From NCBI GenBank assembly GCA_963832365.1, contig CAWHUL010000005.1, positions 1-64,000 of the forward strand: 64,000 bases of DNA, in the 5' to 3' direction. The position numbers and the translations under genes are program-made. The notes beneath the pieces were generated by a model. That model was not told the origin of the DNA and did not search any database. It was given only the letters and a program-made list of their open reading frames with translations. This stretch comes from CAWBRT01 sp963832365 (lineage in GTDB: Bacteria > Acidobacteriota > Terriglobia > Terriglobales > Acidobacteriaceae). Below, one piece after another: positions 52,363-60,787 of the stretch (positions are counted from its first letter, which is position 1; every line of letters begins with the position of its first letter).

Positions 52363-53640
52363 CTACACTGACTCGTGACTCGACGACTGCGCGGCTTTAA
52401 AATCCTCGAAGATCGCTACGCCGGGCTTGTCCGCTAGCGCGGCTGCAAAGACACTCGACGCTTCACGCGCCGCCTTCTCTACTGCTTGTGCGATCTCAGG
52501 GTTTTGTTGCCAGCGGGCCTTGGAGGCCCTGTGAAACTGGTGCCCAATTGAATGCTCCCCGGCGCGCACCATGATGATGTCAATGTCGCCAGGCGTTTCA
52601 TCGTGTTCCGGCAATCTGTGAATCTGAGTCAGATCAAACCGGGTGAGGCACGCGTATCGGATCTCCCACTCAATGGCGAAGCCATCAGCGTCCAGACAAT
52701 TCCGATCGTATTTGGCCGACACTGGGTTTGCGTTGCGATAGCAGACAGTTGGCACGATGACACGGTATGGATCTGACACGATTGCCACGGGTGGAGGCAG
52801 GATCGCAAACCGCGGCGTATTGCCCTCGGCCGGCAAGAGGGGATCCAAGCCAAGATCCGTCATCAACTGCCTGGTCGACTCCAGCGACCGAGCGTATGCC
52901 GCCGGCAGATCCTCCCTTTCCAGCAGCACATTCGTGAAGTCGATGTTCGCCACCTGGTGGGTCATGGTTTCCAGCAGAGCCGTGAGCCGCGCGTGCACTT
53001 TGGCAGTCTTGTCCTGATCACGTACGTCGCTGTAGGGCGTGTAAGGTGAGTTTACGAAGCGCTCATCCTCTAGAACACCTATCAAGCCGCGGACGAGGCT
53101 AATTGCATCCTGCAAGCGCGCAGTCGCGTGTTGCGTCAGCGTAAGAGGCAAATGAGCAGATAGGAGACCAATCGAAGGATGCAGAATAGAATCAAAGAGG
53201 TACCCACTCGCAAGTCTCTCAGTCGCTTCCAACAACTGCCCATTGCGTAATACAAATTCTCCGGATGGGCCGTCCTGGAGTACCCACCAGCAAACATCAA
53301 ACGTTAGGCTGGGATACAACTTTGAGGCCGCGCGAACTTCCTCAAGGGGCGTCTTCCATTTCGATTCTACATAGAACCTCGGCAACCTTACGCCGAGGTT
53401 GTCGTACGGCTCGCCAGGGTACAGAATGCAGTACCTCGCCGCATAGGAGCCTTCGCGACGATACTCATCTACCAGGCTTCCATACCACATCGCGCCATCC
53501 ACGGTGGCAACCTCGCCCCACTTGGCTGGGTCGAGGTTGTCGAGATCGACGTCAAACATGGCTTTGGAAAGCGCCTTAACAAAGTGCTCGGGTGCTTCCT
53601 GCAGCCCAATTATCGTGATCATGTTTTTACAAATATTCAT
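52363..53640 (-). CDS. Large island protein with Api92-like N-terminus
   Basis: The 425-residue protein begins MNICKNMITIIGLQEAPEHF after a GGGGGGAC ribosome-binding site and continues with KWGEVATVDGAMWYGSLVDE, YDNLGVRLPRFYVESKWKTP and LEEVRAASKLYPSLTFDVCW. This follows the order seen in Api92-like proteins (the region aligned with WNPP...AIKALSAMYPEVTF). The C-terminal 230 residues are helical with no recognised motif. It may be an enlarged paralogue of 50760-51536. A strong hairpin lies just upstream of its ribosome-binding site. Confidence 0.6.
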   Translation of the reverse strand: MNICKNMITIIGLQEAPEHFVKALSKAMFDVDLDNLDPAKWGEVATVDGAMWYGSLVDEYRREGSYAARYCILYPGEPYDNLGVRLPRFYVESKWKTPLEEVRAASKLYPSLTFDVCWWVLQDGPSGEFVLRNGQLLEATERLASGYLFDSILHPSIGLLSAHLPLTLTQHATARLQDAISLVRGLIGVLEDERFVNSPYTPYSDVRDQDKTAKVHARLTALLETMTHQVANIDFTNVLLEREDLPAAYARSLESTRQLMTDLGLDPLLPAEGNTPRFAILPPPVAIVSDPYRVIVPTVCYRNANPVSAKYDRNCLDADGFAIEWEIRYACLTRFDLTQIHRLPEHDETPGDIDIIMVRAGEHSIGHQFHRASKARWQQNPEIAQAVEKAAREASSVFAAALADKPGVAIFEDFKAAQSSSHESV

Positions 53641-53654
53641 CTTTGTCCCCCCTG

Positions 53655-53683
53655 GCCGGTCCTCGTTAACGTTGAGGACCGGC
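53655..53683 (-). promoter_or_regulatory. Perfect 10-bp hairpin before gene 52363-53640
   Basis: GCCGGTCCTC and GAGGACCGGC form a perfect 10-base stem with a nine-base loop. It lies between the stop of 53739-54788 and the GGGGGG ribosome-binding site of the next gene. No T-run follows, so it is more likely a processing, stability or translation-control element than a terminator. Confidence 0.6.
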
Positions 53684-53738
53684 GAATGGCTGAGTAGCGC
53701 CTCCCTAATAATTGGTGCGCGGGCGCGTGTGAAAACGA

Positions 53739-54788
53739 TCAATTCTCCGCATTGCCACGGAGGTCGATACGCCCTGCAATCCTGAGCGGCGCGGTGCTAT
53801 TGAGTGTCGCTGGATCAAACCACAGCCTTTTCAGGTCGACGTCTTCCGCGAGGAACAATGCGAAGAACGCTTTGATATGAGTGAGCATCGCGGAATATGA
53901 GGACCACACATTCTCGACCGAAAAATACCTGGCAGGATCGGATGAGGTCCGCTCCCGTGCCGCCTCCAGGGTGATGATGGTCTCGCGCACCGATCCATCG
54001 GATAACGCAGACATTGTGTGAAATACCAGATCACCGACGGTGAGCTCGCGATCGCGGCACATCGCAAAGCGTGGGGCGCAAGCGTAATCGTCTGAAAAGC
54101 GATGTGACAGCAACCTGATCGCGACTCCATGGCGGTCGTTATGCGCCACCACGCCGAGAACGACCACTCCGTCATACATCATTGCCTCGCGCAGCTCCTG
54201 CTGGCTGGTGTAACTCGAAGACACGATGCCATTAGAGACATTCGACAGGGTAGTTTCGATCGCGCGAGCAATCGTGTTGGCTTCGGTTGCTTCTGCTGAT
54301 CGTGGCCCCAGGTTGACCTGGCGCCGCTTCCACCCACTGTCAGTTACAACGGCGAGATCCAGAGACGCGTGCCGGAGATCGATGCCCTGCCGCACGAGAT
54401 TGGCAACGACTTCCCGCAGTCGTTGTAATAAAGGATGCCCGTCGAGTGCAATGACAGCCTCGTTGAGCTCGCCATCCGCCTTCCGCGTGGCAAAATAAAA
54501 CAGCGGGTCACCGACTTGATAATCAGGGTCGGGATCACCGAGCGGAAAGCAAAAAATCTGGTTATTGTCCATTACAGGGGTCGCCGATCTCAGGACTAGA
54601 CCAGACGTTGGGTCATTTAACGCTACGATACACAGGTGTGTTTCGCCTAAGTACATGGCAGCTCTCATGTTGTCTACGCTCGCGTAACGCCTGATTGTCC
54701 CGCTGCTGACATTGTCTAGAGTGGTCTCGATGCCGCGCTGCAACCTGGCATCAGTGGCGTCATCCGAAGGTATAGATTTAAAGGTCAT
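53739..54788 (-). CDS. Island protein with internal sequence duplication
   Basis: The 349-residue protein starts at an ATG following AGAGGAGCAC. The N-terminal half contains RLQRGIETTLDNVSSGTIRR and MRAAMYLGETHLCIVALNDP; the C-terminal half repeats the plan as TIARAIETTLSNVSNGIVSS and LREAMMYDGVVVLGVVAHND. So it is two tandem copies of one roughly 165-residue domain. The domain is alpha/beta with a conserved ETTL-NVS-G motif and is not recognised. It is the first gene after a 350-base gap in the island, so a promoter may lie upstream. Confidence 0.65.
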   Translation of the reverse strand: MTFKSIPSDDATDARLQRGIETTLDNVSSGTIRRYASVDNMRAAMYLGETHLCIVALNDPTSGLVLRSATPVMDNNQIFCFPLGDPDPDYQVGDPLFYFATRKADGELNEAVIALDGHPLLQRLREVVANLVRQGIDLRHASLDLAVVTDSGWKRRQVNLGPRSAEATEANTIARAIETTLSNVSNGIVSSSYTSQQELREAMMYDGVVVLGVVAHNDRHGVAIRLLSHRFSDDYACAPRFAMCRDRELTVGDLVFHTMSALSDGSVRETIITLEAARERTSSDPARYFSVENVWSSYSAMLTHIKAFFALFLAEDVDLKRLWFDPATLNSTAPLRIAGRIDLRGNAEN

Positions 54789-55142
54789 GTGCTCCTCTTT
54801 TCTCGAATTCGACACGCAACGGCGACAAGCCGTCACATGGTTAATACTGCGTTGCGGGCGTGGGCTTGAGCGTGGCGCATTGTCTTGTCAGGCGCGCTAC
54901 TTCCCACTCACTACTCCAGCCATTCGGAGCTGTGGACTCATACGCGCTTGCATCTATTGCGCGCCGTTGCTGCTGCACAAATAGCTCTCAGAGTCTTGTG
55001 TCGCGTGGCTGAAATGGATAGTGAACTAAATAGGTAGTGAATTCAATCTCACCCACTATCCGAATGCTTAGCCGGACAAATTCAAGTGGTCTAACAACAG
55101 TTAGCAAAAGACTTTGCGTGCGCCCTAAAATACTTGTCCGCG
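54789..55142. other. Intergenic gap in island, possible promoter
   Basis: About 350 bases without a gene inside the island. It contains the direct repeat TAGTGAA twice (near 55018 and 55033), separated by nine bases, and an A+T-rich part. It is the most likely location for a promoter driving the leftward operon. No specific -10/-35 pair is certain. Confidence 0.35.
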
Positions 55143-55610
55143 CTAACTACCGGACATTTCAGAGTGGATCCCGAGGTAGTTATCCTTCGCGCGATACAAG
55201 CGACGGAGCGCTCCGCGCCGCAGCTTTTGCTGTTTGGACTTGAGAGCCCGCAAGAATGTCGTGATCAGTTTGTCGGGGGTGAGCATCTGCTGCTGGTTCC
55301 AGGACGCAAGAATGAGTTTCGCCTGTTGTTCTAGATTCTCTTTGAGCCTGAAGCCTGCAGCGTCGGCTTGAGCGGCGATGGACTCCCACTGACCTTTAGA
55401 GAGACGCCTGGTGGCGCTTGCTGCGAAGGCCTCCGCCACCAATTTCCCGACTATCGCATCGAATGGCGCTAGGTCGGGCGGTTGCTGCGGCAACTGCGAA
55501 CTCTGAACAAGCCGCGCGATCTCAAGTAACACCTCAGGAGGCAGCGGGCGAGCGAGCTGAGAGTTCTTTTTTCGCTTCTTCCGCCTAGTGTTGAAAGTTG
55601 CTGCTGTCAT
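55143..55610 (-). CDS. Island hypothetical protein, basic N-terminus
   Basis: The 155-residue protein has an ATG after a perfect AGGAGGTATAGGC ribosome-binding site. It opens with a strongly basic stretch (TRRKKRKKNS), then helices (LPPEVLLEIARLVQSSQLPQ, FRLKENLEQQAKLILASWNQ), and ends with another basic segment (ALKSKQQKLRRGALRRLYRA). The composition suggests nucleic-acid binding. No family is recognised. Confidence 0.62.
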   Translation of the reverse strand: MTAATFNTRRKKRKKNSQLARPLPPEVLLEIARLVQSSQLPQQPPDLAPFDAIVGKLVAEAFAASATRRLSKGQWESIAAQADAAGFRLKENLEQQAKLILASWNQQQMLTPDKLITTFLRALKSKQQKLRRGALRRLYRAKDNYLGIHSEMSGS

Positions 55611-55708
55611 GCCTATACCTCCTGTACCTGTATTCTTTGGCGCGATGTACCCTAACCATTGTTAAGTCGATCAGCAAATTTGGCGCACCATACCCGGCGT
55701 TCGCGCGG

Positions 55709-56095
55709 TCACCTCACGACGTGCCATCCTGGACCCCAAAGCGGTACCTCATCATCGGGTTCCAGCAGTACGTCGCCGGTCTCATCGCGCAGAACCTCGT
55801 AGAATGCGTTGGTGTCAATGCCGAGTCGTTTAGCCTGCTTGGGGCGTAGGGTTTGAGTCATGCCGACACCTTCAATAAGCCTATTTACATCGCCAAGCAC
55901 CGCGACTTCCTGGTCTGAAAGCAAAAAGGTGTCAACGGTAATGAGCAGGAACGGCTTCGGGGAGGACAGTCTCGGATCATCGGCTGTCAATATCCGCTCG
56001 GCCTTGATCCGCCCATCTGTCAGGGCAGTTAACAAAAACGTCCTGCTTGTTATGCCATCTTGTGTCTCGAAGAACTCACTGTAGTCTTTAGCCAT
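55709..56095 (-). CDS. Island hypothetical protein (128 aa)
   Basis: The 128-residue protein starts MAKDYSEFFETQDGITSRTF after a GGGAGG site. It is alpha/beta with a YSEFF opening, a PFLLITVDTFLLSDQEVAVL strand-helix unit and a C-terminal DETGDVLLEPDDEVPLWGPG stretch. No family or motif is recognised. Short intergenic distances on both sides place it in the island's operon. Confidence 0.6.
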   Translation of the reverse strand: MAKDYSEFFETQDGITSRTFLLTALTDGRIKAERILTADDPRLSSPKPFLLITVDTFLLSDQEVAVLGDVNRLIEGVGMTQTLRPKQAKRLGIDTNAFYEVLRDETGDVLLEPDDEVPLWGPGWHVVR

Positions 56096-56288
56096 AAAGC
56101 CTCCCGTGGATGGCGGTTGCTCCAAGTTGCTCCATCACGCCATAAGGATCGCGCCATGGCGCAGAGTATCAACGCGCACGCCTTGCGATCTGCAAAACTT
56201 GGTCATGGTAGGCACTCATCAGAGTTCCCAACATTACAGACCTCGACGCGGGGCCGCATGTACCACGCGCGGCCCCGGTGTAGCGCGG

Positions 56289-56594
56289 TTACTCCTCGAC
56301 GCGGCTTGCGGCCTCTTTCAGTTCGTCGGGGATCTCGTAATCGTTGTGCAGCAGCCACGTAGCCGCCTGCTCGGGGCTGAGCCACTCGGCCCAGTCACGC
56401 TCGCCCTGGACGCGAGAGGAGTGCTCCAGCCAATAACGACCATTCTTGGAGCGGTAAAGCGTCTGGTCGTGCCACTGCGAGCAGGAACTACGCCCAATGT
56501 GGTTGGAGCCGTTCCAGTCCTGATCTTCGCCATAGCGTGCGGTCGCGTTTTCGGATTTGACGACCGTACCATCGTCCATCTTGTAAGTAGCCAT
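56289..56594 (-). CDS. Small mobile-element protein (MATYKMDDGT family)
   Basis: The 101-residue protein begins MATYKMDDGTVVKSENATAR and continues WNGSNHIGRSSCSQWHDQTL, YRSKNGRYWLEHSSRVQG and AEWLSPEQAATWLLHNDYEI. This resembles a family of short proteins carried by plasmids and phages of many bacteria, with conserved W-N-S-N-H and LYRS--GRY-EH blocks. The function is unknown. The ATG follows AGGAGG at a nine-base spacing. It is the first recognisable gene at the right end of the island. Confidence 0.72.
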   Translation of the reverse strand: MATYKMDDGTVVKSENATARYGEDQDWNGSNHIGRSSCSQWHDQTLYRSKNGRYWLEHSSRVQGERDWAEWLSPEQAATWLLHNDYEIPDELKEAASRVEE

Positions 56595-56997
56595 TGTGTT
56601 TATCCTCCTGCGGCTAAACCGCATTTGTGATTGACGTCCTTAATGCTCGCTAGCCGCCCATCTCCGTCGGCGGCGGGCGCCAAGGCCGTATAATCTGTCA
56701 CGACCTCGGACAGCACACGAGCCAGTTTCCTGTTAGCCATCCTGCGCTGAGGTTACAAAAGTGCGCTGCCACCTGTCCGCGACAGCAGATTGAAATATGT
56801 GGCTCGTTTCTGTCGCGACATCTCGCTTGACTACGCGACCAGCATTCACAAATCGCAGGGGCCAGAGTTTCGGCATTTGTCAAATATGTTGTGCCTGACT
56901 TTTCTCATGACTCCCTCTCGAAACGCGACTGGAACAGGAGATTGAACTGATCGAGTGCGTTCTGGACGGAACCAGCGGTACGGCGCCAGCATCCGGT
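56595..56997. other. Island edge with RecD-like helicase remnant
   Basis: Plus-strand codons at about 56805-56910 read RFCRDISLDYATSIHKSQGP, the motif VI region of RecD/UvrD-type helicases (YA-TIHKSQG-E). The frame degenerates after about 30 codons and nothing upstream matches, so it is a short relic. The rest of the gap shows no gene. Confidence 0.55.
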
Positions 56998-57750
56998 TTA
57001 GAGTCGGTTGATTGCCATCCCCAGTTTCAGGTTGAGGGTTTATTGCGATTGGAAATCGCCACCGCTGTTGCGGCGCAGGATTTCCAGTTGGCCGTTGACG
57101 GCCTCAACGAGGTTGGTGGTTAAGAGGCCGCGGCGAATCGCGTCTGGGTAGTTGAGGAAGCCAGGTAGTGCGGGCGCTTTTTGCGGATCTCGCCGATGAA
57201 CACCGGGGAGGTGGTTCAAAGTGTTGGCAGAGGTCCCCAAACTGGGCGGCCGCCACTTCGCTATTCCAGGCGCTTTTCAGAGCGCGCAGTCGCTGGGTGA
57301 ACTCGGCGTCGTCGGTCTTGCTCAAGTGACTCTTGGCGTTGCGTTGCATGTGAACGACGCACAGCCGGACGTCTGCCTGGGGAAACAGGCTCCGGGTAAC
57401 CGGCAGCAGGCCCGAGAAATCGTCGTGGAAGATCAGCAGGAGGCGGCGTAAGCCGCGTTCGATCAAGCCGCGTAACAGATTCTTCCATTCCTCGAGATTC
57501 TCGCGCCCGGGGCGCGACAGGCTGGCAAGGACTCGCTTCTTGCCGTCCCGGCCCAAGCCCACGGCGAGGTGAATACAGGTGGGGCGCAGGCGGTCTCCCT
57601 CTTTGACCTTGACATACTTGGCGTCGAGAAACAGGACTGGAAACAGGACTGGCAGGTCGGAGTCGAGGGGACGACTGTTGCGCAGTTCGAGCTCTTCCAG
57701 GGAGTTGCGGGCGACCGCTTCCATGTCCTCTTTCGAGGTCGACAGTCACA
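56998..57750 (-). mobile_element. IS256-family transposase remnant
   Basis: Minus-strand frames encode the middle and C-terminal parts of an IS256 (mutator-type) transposase: VLFLDAKYVKVKEGDRLRP, LLLIFHDDFSGLLPVTRSLF, PQADVRLCVVHMQRNAKSHL, then after a frameshift near 57220, FLNYPDAIRRGLLTTNLVEA and LEILRRNSGGDFQSQ. A TAA replaces the next sense codon before LNLKLGMAINRL. The N-terminal third is missing. It is inactive and marks the right border of the island. Confidence 0.85.
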
Positions 57751-58274
57751 TTTTGCGCAGTGCCGCTTTGGGTGGCATTAAGCGAGCGGCTGAAGGCCAG
57801 CAGCAGTGCTGGGGTTTCCTAGGGATAATCGCGCGGATACTGGGGCGGGAGGCGGCGGGGGCGGAAGCTACTACTGCAGGTGCGTAGCACATCGAGTTCG
57901 AGCGGCATTGAGCCGAAACTGAGGGAACAGGGATAGGTGTTTGCCCTTATCGACGGGAGTCGGGCCCGGCGGCCAGAGGGTCGAGTCACCCGCACGGCTG
58001 GAGCGTAGCGGAATATCCGGGTATTGAGCCGTTTGGGTTCCTCGGGGGCTATCGAATGACCGGGACGTTCGAGGCAGGGTCGATGTTGTAGCGCGTAAGC
58101 CGGTTGTCATCGGTATCGGCGCCGCGCTAGCCGAAGGGCAGAAGTTTAGCTGACCTGGGACTCGGGCTGTCGCAACTGTTGTTGGGACAACCAGTTGAAT
58201 CGTTCCGCAGTCATACCGTGAGTTCTTATATACCTAACCCTAAGGGAATAAATAACTTACCTTCGGCGGGGACG
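57751..58274. other. Junction region between IS256 remnant and comM
   Basis: About 520 bases with no recognised gene. A minus-strand ATG frame (MTAERFNWLSQQQLRQPESQ) of 23 codons near 58150-58220 and an A+T-rich edge (GAATAAATAACTTACC) next to the comM truncation suggest the terminus of a further lost element. No terminal inverted repeats were confirmed. Confidence 0.35.
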
Positions 58275-59354
58275 TTATAAGCCGCACGGGCATGGATTCA
58301 TGGCAGCCGCGAGCATGAATCGCGCCGGAAACGTCAGCGACATGGCGGCGCGCGCGATGGAAACGGTACCGTCTTCCAGGGGTTGCCGCATCACTTCCAG
58401 CACGTTGCGGGGAAACTCGGGAAGCTCATCGAGGAACAGCACGCCATTGTGTGCGAGAGAGACTTCGCCGGGGCGCGGAATCATCCCTCCACCGATCAGC
58501 CCGGCGTCGCTGATGGTGTGGTGCGGCGAACGGAACGGACGCACGCACACCAGACCCGCGCCCGGATCGAGCACGCCGGCGACGCTGTGAATCTTGGTGG
58601 TCTCCAGAGCCTCTTCAAAGGTCAGCGGAGGCATGATGGTCGGCATGCGTTTGGCGAGCATGGTCTTGCCGCCGCCTGGTGGACCAATCATCAGGATGTT
58701 GTGTCCGCCCGCGCACGCGACCTCCATGGCACGCTTAGCGGTGTGCTGCCCGCGTACGTCTTTGAAGTCGACGCCAAGGTGCTCGCCCTCGCCAAGCAAC
58801 TCGGAGGCTGCGATCTTCAGCGGAGCCACACCGTTTCCGGTGTTGATGAGCTGCACCACTTCCATCAGCGAGGTCACGGGAAAGACGTTCACGCCCTCGA
58901 CCACCGCCGCCTCGCGAGCGTTGATCGCGGGCACCAGCAGGTTCGCGATCTTCTTGTTGCGTGCGGCTACCGCGATGGGAAGCGTGCCGCGGACGCCGCG
59001 GAGGCTGCCGTCAAGCGACAACTCGCCGACCATCACGTAATTGTTCAGCTCGCGCTTGTTCAACGCGCCATACGCCCCCAGAATGCCGAGGGCCATGGGC
59101 AGATCGAAGCCCGATCCCTCCTTCTTCATGTCAGCCGGAGCGAGGTTGACCGTGATATGCGTCGGCGGAACGTCGTACCCGGAGTTCTTCAGCGCTGCGC
59201 GAATCCGCTCACGGCTCTCACGCACGGCAGCATCGGGCAGGCCGACGGTCGTGAAGTGATCTTCTCCGAGCTTCACGCCCGAAACATCGACTTCAACATC
59301 GATCAGATTGGCGTCGATGCCAAAAACGGCGGCAGAAAGGGTTTTGAAGAGCAT
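58275..59354 (-). pseudogene. comM: ComM/YifB AAA+ helicase, C-terminally truncated
   Basis: The gene encodes the N-terminal 359 or so residues of the ComM/YifB Mg-chelatase-like AAA+ protein, a hexameric helicase aiding branch migration in natural transformation. Present are the ribosomal-S5-like domain (FKTLSAAVFGIDANLIDVEV, VNLAPADMKKEGSGFDLPMA), Walker A IGPPGGGKTMLAKR and Walker B VLFLDELPEF, ending at MNPCPCG with a stop two codons later. The family continues another 140-150 residues, including sensor 2 and the Mg_chelatase_C domain. The break coincides with the island junction, so insertion/deletion removed the end. The start is the ATG at 59354. Confidence 0.85.
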
Positions 59355-59516
59355 AAGGATGCGCAAGAGGGAACGACTATCCGTATCACGTCCTTTACTC
59401 CCGCCCTGTGCCCCTGGTCACGTTCGCTTGTGACGATCCGGGAAAACCCGCGCCGATTCCGGGCTCGCGAGCAAAGGGGCAGCCAATGCGGGCTCTCCTG
59501 ATAAGATTGCGCTGCG

Positions 59517-60269
59517 ATGAGCGAAGCGAGAAACCCGGCGGAGGCTGCGGCTGCTCCGACCGGTCCGTCCGGTGTCCCGCAACGTATAGCGCCACTCTGG
59601 CACACAGCCGTGCTCGTCATCGCGATTCTGCTTATGTCGGTCGGTGGCAGCCACCGGCAACACCTGGTCACCACCTCACGCACCCGGGTCCTTCAATATC
59701 TCCTGACACTGAGCTGGGAGTGGCTGCTATTCGCTTTTTGCATTTGGGGCGCGCGCAAATCCGGAACCGGCCTGCGGGAGCTCGTGGGCGGACGATGGCG
59801 CGAGATCGAAGACGTGCTGATCGATCTCTTGACGGCCGCCGGCTTCTGGGTTGGGGCAATGGTCGTGCTGGGGTTCGCAGCACGCCTGCTGCATCTTTCG
59901 GGAGGCAATCAACTCGACGACGTGCGAAGGCAGTTTGGGTTCCTCGTGCCTCGCGGCACGCGCGAGGTCGTGCTTTGGATGTTGCTCAGCATGACGGCCG
60001 GAATCTGCGAAGAAGTCATCTTCCGCGGTTATCTGCAGCGCCAGTTGGCTGCCCTGACCAGGAATGTCTGGGTCGCAATCATCGTCTCCGGGTTGATCTT
60101 CGGCTCCGCGCACGGGTACGAAGGCGCAGGCCGAATGATGCTGGTGGGTCTCTATGGAATGCTGTTCGGTTTGCTCGCAAATATCCGCCGAAGCCTTCGT
60201 CCAGGAATGATCGCTCATGCCTTCCATGACGGCATCATGGGGCTGGCGCTTCGTTTTTTTTTGAAGTGA
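59517..60269 (+). CDS. CPBP-family intramembrane metalloprotease
   Basis: The 250-residue membrane protein has six or so hydrophobic segments and the CPBP (CAAX protease/bacteriocin-processing, Abi) motifs: E165-E166 with R170 (CEEVIFRGYL), FGSAHGYEG and AHAFHD. Members process prenylated or small peptides within the membrane; many in bacteria have unknown substrates. It is transcribed divergently from comM with about 160 bases between. The start ATG has a GCGATGAGCGAAG context without a clear strong ribosome-binding site. Confidence 0.85.
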   Translation: MSEARNPAEAAAAPTGPSGVPQRIAPLWHTAVLVIAILLMSVGGSHRQHLVTTSRTRVLQYLLTLSWEWLLFAFCIWGARKSGTGLRELVGGRWREIEDVLIDLLTAAGFWVGAMVVLGFAARLLHLSGGNQLDDVRRQFGFLVPRGTREVVLWMLLSMTAGICEEVIFRGYLQRQLAALTRNVWVAIIVSGLIFGSAHGYEGAGRMMLVGLYGMLFGLLANIRRSLRPGMIAHAFHDGIMGLALRFFLK

Positions 60270-60549
60270 GTTTCTCTTCGGCGCGGGCCTCAAATTCAGT
60301 TTCGTTCACCTCGTTTCCGCGTCTACAACTCGCGAGAGGTTTTGCCTCGAGGTCGGCATTTGAAAACATTGCGATCGCGCGAGACCGCATAAAAACAGGG
60401 TAAAAACGATGCCAGCTTCAGCGGTTGAATTTTCTCCGAAGGCTTTTTTCCATCTTATTGACTCGCGTGCGAGGAGTCGTTCGCGCAAAATTCTCCTGGC
60501 TACGGGGTCGGTCCATTGAGGAGTTCGCTTCTGCCCCTGCGTTTTTTGC

Positions 60550-60579
60550 TTGACATGACTTATGCAATCAACTTATACA
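60550..60579 (+). promoter_or_regulatory. Sigma-70-type promoter of the lysine-rich peptide gene
   Basis: A consensus -35 TTGACA (60550-60555) and a -10 TATACA (60574-60579) are separated by 18 bases. They lie about 70 bases upstream of the small gene at 60647. The 280 bases before it hold no gene. Confidence 0.7.
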
Positions 60580-60588
60580 ACTAGAAAA

Positions 60589-60631
60589 TTGCAACGATGA
60601 AACGTTGCAATCAATACTCGATCAATGATCG
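60589..60631 (+). promoter_or_regulatory. Two palindromes in the leader of the lysine-rich peptide gene
   Basis: TTGCAACG-ATGAAA-CGTTGCAA (60589-60610) is a perfect 8-base inverted repeat starting nine bases after the -10, and CGATCA-A-TGATCG (60619-60631) is a second perfect one. They could be operators for a dimeric repressor or RNA hairpins in the 5' leader, just ahead of the GGGAG ribosome-binding site. Confidence 0.6.
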
Positions 60632-60646
60632 AAAGGGAGAATAGCA

Positions 60647-60715
60647 ATGGCAACGAAAAAGGCTGCAAAGAAGGCTGCAAAGAAACCGGCAAAGAAGACC
60701 GCGAAGAAGAAGTAG
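60647..60715 (+). CDS. 22-residue lysine/alanine-rich peptide
   Basis: The gene encodes a 22-residue peptide with starting motif MATKKAAKK and repeated AAKK/PAKK/TAKK units, ending in KKK. It resembles the tail of histone H1-like bacterial proteins and is expected to bind nucleic acid. It has its own promoter, a GGGAG ribosome-binding site seven bases before the ATG and a strong terminator right after, so it is very likely expressed despite its size. Whether it is a complete protein or a leader for regulation is unknown. Confidence 0.7.
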   Translation: MATKKAAKKAAKKPAKKTAKKK

Positions 60716-60731
60716 TTGGCCTTCCGCTTAT

Positions 60732-60767
60732 GAAGGGGGGACGCGAAAGCGTCCCCCTTAGTTTTTT
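60732..60767 (+). terminator. Strong Rho-independent terminator
   Basis: AAGGGGGGACGC, a GAAA tetraloop and GCGTCCCCCTT form a stable stem, followed by AGTTTTTT. It closes the lysine-rich peptide transcript 17 bases after its stop codon and also separates it from the convergent rsmE gene at 60788. Confidence 0.9.
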
Positions 60768-60787
60768 GGGCGCGATTCAGGATACCT

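Larger units (their letters stand above)
44849..56594 (-). mobile_element. Phage/ICE-like genomic island (all genes minus strand)
   Basis: Twelve genes in one direction, with almost uniformly strong AGGAGG-type ribosome-binding sites, encode a primase-helicase, a DUF1376-like replication protein, Api92-like and NYN proteins and unknowns. Chromosomal-type metabolism stops abruptly at 44.3 kb and resumes at 58 kb, where comM is truncated and IS256 and helicase remnants lie. No integrase, relaxase, capsid or lysis gene was found, and no flanking direct repeat could be confirmed, so the element is either partial or a plasmid/ICE replication module. Confidence 0.75.

Noticed and set aside
44849..58274. 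Attachment-site direct repeats bounding the island
   Set aside because: I compared both edges by eye and found no convincing identical sequence; a computed comparison is needed.
58383..59501. 372-codon plus-strand frame opposite comM
   Set aside because: It is antisense to the ComM domain with intact Walker motifs; rich in His/Arg/Gln as a shadow frame.
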